Assembly (NCBI GenBank): GCA_964459385.1
Contig: CAYWLG010000004.1
Location: 124,001-188,000, forward strand
Length of the DNA stretch: 64,000 bases
Reading direction: 5' to 3'
Source of the DNA: UBA6107 sp964459385
GTDB lineage: Bacteria > Chloroflexota > Anaerolineae > Anaerolineales > Anaerolineaceae
Shown: positions 59,886 to 64,000 of the stretch, one piece after another
Numbering within the stretch: the stretch's first letter is position 1
How the letters are laid out: each line of letters opens with the position of its first letter
Made by a program: the position numbers and the translations under genes
Notes under the pieces: model-generated
The model's input: only the letters and a program-made list of their open reading frames with translations
What the model was told of the DNA's origin: nothing
Databases searched by the model: none

Positions 59886-60260
59886 ACTTTCAGCCATTAA
59901 CTTGAAACTTGACTTTGGCCCTTGTCCGGTAACGAACAGGGGCTTTTGTTTGATTCGTTTTAAAAAATAGCGAAAACAAATCAAAACGAATCCGCAAATC
60001 ACAAACATCTATTGGCTGCAAAATCAACAAAGTATAGATATTTTGTTCTATACAATTTTATCATGTGTGTCAAAAGGCATAGATCGCTTGTTTCTTATCC
60101 AGGCAAATTTGGATTTATTTAACCAGACAAAGCAGGTGAGGGGCTTCTGCGCCCACAGCCAGGTTTCGGCTCTGCACATTGACCCTGTTCAAGAAGCAGT
60201 GCCTCTGATAAGATAAGGGGTTGTTAATTCTGGAAGGGTATAAGAGACTGGAACTTATTT
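59886..60260. promoter_or_regulatory. 375-bp intergenic region before typA with several inverted repeats
   Basis: No ORF is seen. A terminator lies at 59918-59948. Beyond it is a perfect 10-bp inverted repeat GATTCGTTTT / AAAACGAATC (59952-59961 and 59983-59992), then GTATAGA-N8-TCTATAC (60032-60053), then two small GC hairpins (GGGC/GCCC 60141-60154; AGCC/GGCT 60157-60171) that could sit in the typA leader. No clear consensus promoter pair is found. A structured RNA or a regulated leader are both possible. Confidence 0.4.
59918..59948 (+). terminator. Terminator after the two-component cluster
   Basis: Stem GCCCTTGT / ACAGGGGC with one wobble pair, followed by TTTTGTTT. Confidence 0.85.
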
Positions 60261-62120
60261 ATGGAAAAAGCGAGAACCGATATTCGTAACGTAGCGATCA
60301 TTGCTCACGTAGATCATGGCAAGACCACCCTGGTGGATGGTCTTTTAAAACAGGCAAGGGTATTCCGCGAAAATCAGCAGGTGCAGGAACGCGTCATGGA
60401 CTCCAACGATCTGGAGCGTGAGCGCGGCATCACCATCCTGGCCAAAAACACCGCCATCACCATTCCGGACCCTAAAACCGGCGAGATGGTGAAGATCAAC
60501 ATCGTTGACACCCCAGGACACGCCGATTTTGGTGGGGAAGTGGAACGTGTCATGAACATGGTAGACGGCGTACTTTTACTGGTGGATGCTGCCGAAGGCC
60601 CCATGCCACAAACCCGTTTTGTGCTCAAAAAAGCCCTTGAAATGGGGCATAAAGCCATCGTGGTCATCAACAAAATGGACCGTAAAGATGCCGACCCTGA
60701 GCGCGCTGTAAATTTAACTTTTGATTTGTTCGTTGAATTGGGCGCCAGCGATGAGCAGTGTGATTTCCCCATCATTTACTCCAATGCCGTTACCCAACAG
60801 GCGGGGACTTCCCATCAACTTGAGAACAACCTGCAGCCGCTTTTCAATGCCATACTCGAAAATGTGCCGGCACCGGTTGTGGATGTTGAAGCTCCACTTC
60901 AGTTATTGGTCACCAACCTGGGCTATGACGATTACCGCGGCGTCACCGCTGTGGGGCGTATTCATGCCGGCAAAATGGTCGCCGGGGCGCCCGTGGCCCG
61001 TATTTTGAAGGATGGCAAGATCGTTCCTGAAAATGCACGTTATCTGTATGTTTTTCAGGGTCTGGATAAGGTGGAAGTACCTTCCGCCACCGCCGGTGAT
61101 ATCGTGGCCATTGCCGGCCTTGAAGCAATTGGCATCGGTGAAACACTGGCTGACCCTGCTAACCCGGTAGCTTTGCCCACCATTCAAGTGGAAGAACCCA
61201 CGGTGCGCATGACCTTTGGCGTCAATACCTCACCGTTTTCAGGTCGGGAAGGCAAGTGGGGCACTTCACGCAAGTTGCGCGAGCGTCTTTTCGATGAATT
61301 GAAAAATAATGTCGCATTGCGTGTAGAAGAAACAGAAAGCCCGGATACGTTCATCGTTTCGGGGCGAGGGGAGCTGCACTTGGCGATTTTGATCGAGACC
61401 ATGCGCCGTAAAGGCTACGAATTTCAGGTTTCGCGCCCAGAGGCCATTTTCAAGACCGGCGCCAATGGGGAGTTGCTGGAACCATTTGAAGAATTGCATG
61501 TGGATACCAGCCCCGACACGGTGGGAACTGTGGTTGAGATGCTGGGCAATCGCCGCGGCAAGATGCTTGAGATCACTAACAACCCCGATAACACAGTACA
61601 TCTGCATTACATCGTGCCAACGCGCGGTTTGCTGGGCTTTCGCTATCAATTTCTGACGGCAACCCGCGGCATGGGCATTCTGAACACACTGTTCCACGGC
61701 TACTTGCCGCTGGCCGGGCCGATCACTTCACGTGCCACCAGTTCAGTTGTGGCCTGGGAGACCGGCCAAACCTCCACCTACGGGTTAAAAAACGCAGAAG
61801 AACGCGGCGTGCTCTTTCTGGGTGCGGGCGTGGATGTTTACGAGGGCATGGTGGTAGGGGAGACCCAACGACCTGACGATCTAACGGTCAACGTCTGCAA
61901 GAAAAAGCATCTTACCAATATGCGCTCTTCCAACAAAGATATCGAGATTCGCCTGACACCGCCCTTGGTGATGAGCCTGGATCAGGCCATTGAGTATTTG
62001 GCTGAGGACGAACTGCTTGAGGTCACCCCATTGAATTTCAGGATCCGCAAACGTATTCTGGATACTGAAGAGCGGGGCAAACAATCCAAAAAGGCCAAAG
62101 AAGCCTTGCTGGATGCTTAA
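60261..62120 (+). CDS. typA: Translational GTPase TypA/BipA
   Basis: Ribosome-binding GTPase of the elongation-factor family (619 aa), involved in ribosome assembly and stress or low-temperature growth. G motifs: AHVDHGKTT (G1), the switch region RERGITI, DTPGHADFGGEV (G3), NKMDRKDADP (G4) and a C-terminal domain ending RIRKRILDTEERGKQSKKAKEAL, as in BipA. The next gene is a cold-shock protein, which fits the known BipA link with cold adaptation. Confidence 0.96.
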   Translation: MEKARTDIRNVAIIAHVDHGKTTLVDGLLKQARVFRENQQVQERVMDSNDLERERGITILAKNTAITIPDPKTGEMVKINIVDTPGHADFGGEVERVMNMVDGVLLLVDAAEGPMPQTRFVLKKALEMGHKAIVVINKMDRKDADPERAVNLTFDLFVELGASDEQCDFPIIYSNAVTQQAGTSHQLENNLQPLFNAILENVPAPVVDVEAPLQLLVTNLGYDDYRGVTAVGRIHAGKMVAGAPVARILKDGKIVPENARYLYVFQGLDKVEVPSATAGDIVAIAGLEAIGIGETLADPANPVALPTIQVEEPTVRMTFGVNTSPFSGREGKWGTSRKLRERLFDELKNNVALRVEETESPDTFIVSGRGELHLAILIETMRRKGYEFQVSRPEAIFKTGANGELLEPFEELHVDTSPDTVGTVVEMLGNRRGKMLEITNNPDNTVHLHYIVPTRGLLGFRYQFLTATRGMGILNTLFHGYLPLAGPITSRATSSVVAWETGQTSTYGLKNAEERGVLFLGAGVDVYEGMVVGETQRPDDLTVNVCKKKHLTNMRSSNKDIEIRLTPPLVMSLDQAIEYLAEDELLEVTPLNFRIRKRILDTEERGKQSKKAKEALLDA

Positions 62121-62149
62121 CAAGGTTAACAATTTGTTAAAATTGAGTA

Positions 62150-62178
62150 TTGACTTTCAACGCGAATTATGATAAATT
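62150..62178 (+). promoter_or_regulatory. Candidate cspA promoter
   Basis: TTGACT (62150-62155) and TAAATT (62173-62178) with a 17-nt spacer would start near 62185, giving a leader of about 140 nt. TTGAGT (62143-62148) with TATGAT (62168-62173) is an alternative at 19-nt spacing. Confidence 0.4.
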
Positions 62179-62220
62179 TATTCACGTAGGATGCTTTGTA
62201 GTTCTTGTTGGGTGTATAAG

Positions 62221-62261
62221 AAGACAGGCCAAAAGCGCGAGCTCCAGGGCTGTCTTTTTTT
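62221..62261 (+). terminator. Terminator-like hairpin in the cspA leader
   Basis: A 7-bp AAGACAG / CTGTCTT stem with inner CC/GG pairs is followed by TTTTTTT. It lies about 100 nt after the typA stop and 67 nt before the cold-shock ATG, so it could end typA transcripts or act as an attenuator in the cspA leader. Confidence 0.7.
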
Positions 62262-62327
62262 GACCGCTCCGATAGAACGAAAATGAATCCTAATAATAAG
62301 TGGTTTTTTGCTATAGGAGGCAAAAGA

Positions 62328-62540
62328 ATGTCTGAACGGATCGTCGGTACGGTCAAATGGTTCAACGGAACCAAAGGTTATGGTTTTATTTCCCGCGAAG
62401 GTGGCGAAGATGTCTTCGTCCATTTCTCCGCCATTCAGGCTGACGGGTATCGCAACCTCGAGGAAGGCCAGAAAGTCGAGTTTTCAATCGAGAAGGGCCC
62501 CAAAGGCCTCCAGGCAAGCAATGTTGTAATTGTCAAGTAA
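62328..62540 (+). CDS. cspA: Cold-shock protein (CspA family)
   Basis: A 70-aa cold-shock-domain nucleic-acid-binding protein that melts RNA structure. RNP1 is KGYGFIS and RNP2 is VFVHFSAI; GTVKWFNGTKGYGFI is the family start. The frame extends upstream to 62283, but AGGAGG at 62315-62320 directly precedes the ATG at 62328, giving the standard length. A long leader with a terminator-like hairpin precedes it and a strong terminator follows. Confidence 0.96.
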   Translation: MSERIVGTVKWFNGTKGYGFISREGGEDVFVHFSAIQADGYRNLEEGQKVEFSIEKGPKGLQASNVVIVK

Positions 62541-62563
62541 TAAGACAAATACTTCAAAACTTG

Positions 62564-62595
62564 AACCGCCCCGAATTTCGGGGCGGTTTTTTTTA
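62564..62595. terminator. Bidirectional terminator after cspA
   Basis: Perfect 10-bp stem AACCGCCCCG / CGGGGCGGTT with loop AATTT and a T8 run. It separates cspA from the convergent recombinase gene. Confidence 0.94.
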
Positions 62596-63570
62596 TTTAT
62601 CTTGCTCGATGGCATTCCAGTAGCCTTTATCAAGCTCATCATCCGACAAATGCGCATAGCGTTGCGTGACGGCGATGTTGCGGTGGCGGGCCAGTTCCTG
62701 AGCCAGTTTCAGGTTGCCTGAAGCTCTCAACACACGGGTGACGAAATAATGGCGAAAAGAGTGTGGGGTGATCGTGCCTACGGCCTCTGGGCCCAAAAAT
62801 TCTTCGACACGTTCGGCAACAATGTTGCGCCCGGTGGTGGTGGTCATGGGCTTGATCTTGCTGCCGGCGCCGCGATCATGGCGCGCAAAAATGGGCAGCG
62901 AAGTCAGCGGGCGATTGCTGGAGCCATCCAGCTTGCGCCGTTCATTCAGGTAGTCGAGCAAAGCATCCGTAGCGCGTGTAGAAAAGCGCACAATATCCTG
63001 ACGATTGCCTTTGCCAATGATCATGGCCTTGCCTTCGTTCCAGTCCAGGTCACCACGACGCAGCCCACAGGCCTCATGCACACGCAGACCTGTATCTGCC
63101 AGGGTGAGCAAAAAGGCGCGATCGCGCAAATAGATCAAACGTTCTGCTTCGTTTTCATAAGGCTTTCGTTTGAGTTCATCAGCTTTGGATAAAACCTGTT
63201 CAATAGCAGAAACAGGAAACTGCGGCAGTCGCTGGCCTGGACGGCGCGCGCGTTGCTGGATCAAGAGACGGATGCGCGGCAGGTTGATCTGAGCCAGATT
63301 TTCAGCGGCCACGTACTCAAAGAAGCCCGTAGCGGCCGTCAGGTAGAGGCGTTCTGTAGTGGCGGCGTGATCCTTCAAGTCTGTGGCCAGCCAGACCACA
63401 GCGTCTTCAGGAAGGGCTGTAACGGGCTCCTGTGCGATGTCCAGACCATGAGTGATCAAAGTCTGCGCAAAATACTGCATGGCGTTCTTGTAGGTGGTCG
63501 CTGTATGCGCGCTGCGCGCCATTCTGACAGAATCAAGGTACTTTTCAATCGTTTCAAGAATTGTAGGCAT
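62593..63570 (-). CDS. Tyrosine recombinase, XerC/XerD-like
   Basis: A 325-aa site-specific recombinase. An N-terminal core-binding domain (about 5-95) is followed by the catalytic domain with the full set R163, K187, H270, R273, H296 and Y305 (GLRVHEACGL, HSFRHYFVTR, RHRNIAVTQRYAHL). This is a complete enzyme. The Xer-like size and lack of neighbouring phage or transposon genes favour chromosome dimer resolution, but a role in an integrated element cannot be ruled out. Its upstream inverted repeat is noted separately. Confidence 0.88.
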   Translation of the reverse strand: MPTILETIEKYLDSVRMARSAHTATTYKNAMQYFAQTLITHGLDIAQEPVTALPEDAVVWLATDLKDHAATTERLYLTAATGFFEYVAAENLAQINLPRIRLLIQQRARRPGQRLPQFPVSAIEQVLSKADELKRKPYENEAERLIYLRDRAFLLTLADTGLRVHEACGLRRGDLDWNEGKAMIIGKGNRQDIVRFSTRATDALLDYLNERRKLDGSSNRPLTSLPIFARHDRGAGSKIKPMTTTTGRNIVAERVEEFLGPEAVGTITPHSFRHYFVTRVLRASGNLKLAQELARHRNIAVTQRYAHLSDDELDKGYWNAIEQDK

Positions 63571-63601
63571 TCAAAAACTCCCAGGCCAGATCCGTAATTT
63601 A

Positions 63602-63639
63602 TTCATGCTTATTATAATAATACTTATCGAAAGCATGAA
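63602..63639. promoter_or_regulatory. Inverted repeat between recombinase and MBL gene
   Basis: TTCATGCTT (63602-63610) and AAGCATGAA (63631-63639) form a perfect 9-bp inverted repeat with a 20-nt spacer. The spacer holds a minus-strand TATAAT (63616-63611), the likely -10 of the recombinase gene. A regulator binding both arms could repress it. Confidence 0.45.
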
Positions 63640-63717
63640 GTTATTTTAACCATTTTATCTCCCCTTTTCAAGCTTTTGTCTATAATTAGTCTAGAGAATG
63701 TTTGGAGGAGAAAGCGC

Positions 63718-64000
63718 ATGAATCTGAACCCAGAAGTGTTACAGGTTCCCCCATCTGTAGCGCACCAGTATTTGGTCGGCGGAGAAAATGGTTTTCTGTT
63801 GATCGATACTGGACTACCCAGCGACGAACGCCCTCTGTTCAAGTTCCTCGCGGCCAAAGGGGTTTCTTTGGAGCAAATTGAGTTGATCGTGATCACTCAC
63901 GCCGACGGAGATCACTTTGGCTGTCTGGCCGGTCTACAAGAAAGAACCCCTCAACTGGTAAGCGCAGCCAGCGAAATTGAGGCCGCTGCGATTCGCCTGG
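63718..64000 (+). CDS. MBL-fold metallo-hydrolase, N-terminal part
   Basis: The frame runs open from the ATG at 63718 to the window edge, so at least 94 residues are present and the end is cut off. GFLLIDTGLPSDERPLF and the metal motif THADGDHFG (H-x-D-x-D-H) identify a metallo-beta-lactamase-fold hydrolase. GGAGGAG at 63704-63710 is a good ribosome-binding site, and TATAAT at 63681-63686 a likely -10. The substrate is unknown; glyoxalase II-like enzymes and others share this motif. Confidence 0.82.
   Translation, partial: MNLNPEVLQVPPSVAHQYLVGGENGFLLIDTGLPSDERPLFKFLAAKGVSLEQIELIVITHADGDHFGCLAGLQERTPQLVSAASEIEAAAIRL

Noticed and set aside
62260..62296. Promoter for cspA downstream of the leader hairpin
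   Set aside because: TTGACC at 62260-62265 has no -10 at acceptable spacing, so it is not called.
62593..63570. Prophage or integrative element marked by the tyrosine recombinase
   Set aside because: No phage, plasmid or transposon genes are near, no direct-repeat att sites are visible at the tRNA-Leu or the recombinase, and the protein has Xer-like size.

Overview
The window looks like chromosome from a Chloroflexota bacterium, most likely class Anaerolineae. This is inferred from gene content: a transaldolase/glucose-6-phosphate isomerase fusion next to transketolase, a sufCBDSU operon with SufR and SufT, a pyrophosphate-type phosphofructokinase, a MurA with Asp in place of the catalytic Cys, and GT-C membrane proteins. 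Nearly all of the sequence is coding. Genes sit in short operons, often with 4-nt overlaps, and perfect-stem terminators separate convergent genes. I see no insertion sequence, prophage, CRISPR array or rRNA. One tRNA gene, Leu(GAG), is present.

Region by region: 1-3.8 kb is a pentose-phosphate operon (transketolase 3' end, rpiB, tal-pgi). 4.3-9.4 kb (minus) is a sugar operon: ROK kinase, MFS carrier, GH51 arabinofuranosidase with an extra N-terminal domain, and an unassigned TIM-barrel-like protein. 9.6-13.5 kb holds a serine-palmitoyltransferase-like enzyme, DegV, CorA, an SCP2-like protein and a cupin. 13.6-20.8 kb is the Fe-S assembly locus: sufR-sufT (minus) diverge from sufC-sufB-sufD-(99-aa unknown)-sufS-sufU-Rieske protein. 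20.8-25.8 kb has a GT-C protein, murA, an alpha/beta hydrolase and a two-part GNAT-like acyltransferase. 26.1-30.5 kb is a three-gene set of polytopic GT-C-like proteins. 30.5-33.4 kb has a soluble DegS-like kinase, PPi-type PFK and a Nudix hydrolase. 33.4-37.9 kb (minus) is an envelope/polysaccharide operon: G5-domain lipoprotein, UDP-glucuronate decarboxylase-like enzyme, GtrA, URO-D-like protein, rsmD. 38-39.4 kb is scpB-rluB. 39.4-44.6 kb (minus) has plsX plus a membrane protein, and pgm-tatD-prenyl synthase, separated by the tRNA. 44.6-48.7 kb is a tRNA-modification cluster (cysteine desulfurase, mnmA, a membrane protein, trmI, a Nudix CoA pyrophosphatase). 48.7-57 kb has L25, glpK, an extracellular nuclease-like lipoprotein, a LysM/M23 peptidase, a B12 radical SAM protein and a split DUF1254/DUF1214 pair. 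57.2-59.9 kb is a DesK/NarL-type two-component system with a membrane protein. 60-64 kb has typA/bipA, a cold-shock protein, a Xer recombinase and the start of an MBL-fold hydrolase.

The items most worth a second look are: the serine-palmitoyltransferase-like enzyme together with a YghO/ceramide-synthase-type GNAT protein, suggesting a possible sphingolipid route in this lineage; the unknown 99-aa protein inside the suf operon; the TIM-barrel-like protein ending the arabinoside operon; the Asp-type MurA; the PPi-type PFK; a terminator-like hairpin in the cspA leader; a probably leaderless sensor-kinase mRNA; and several long perfect inverted repeats at divergent promoters. All assignments come from reading the sequence and from remembered family features. 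No database search was run.
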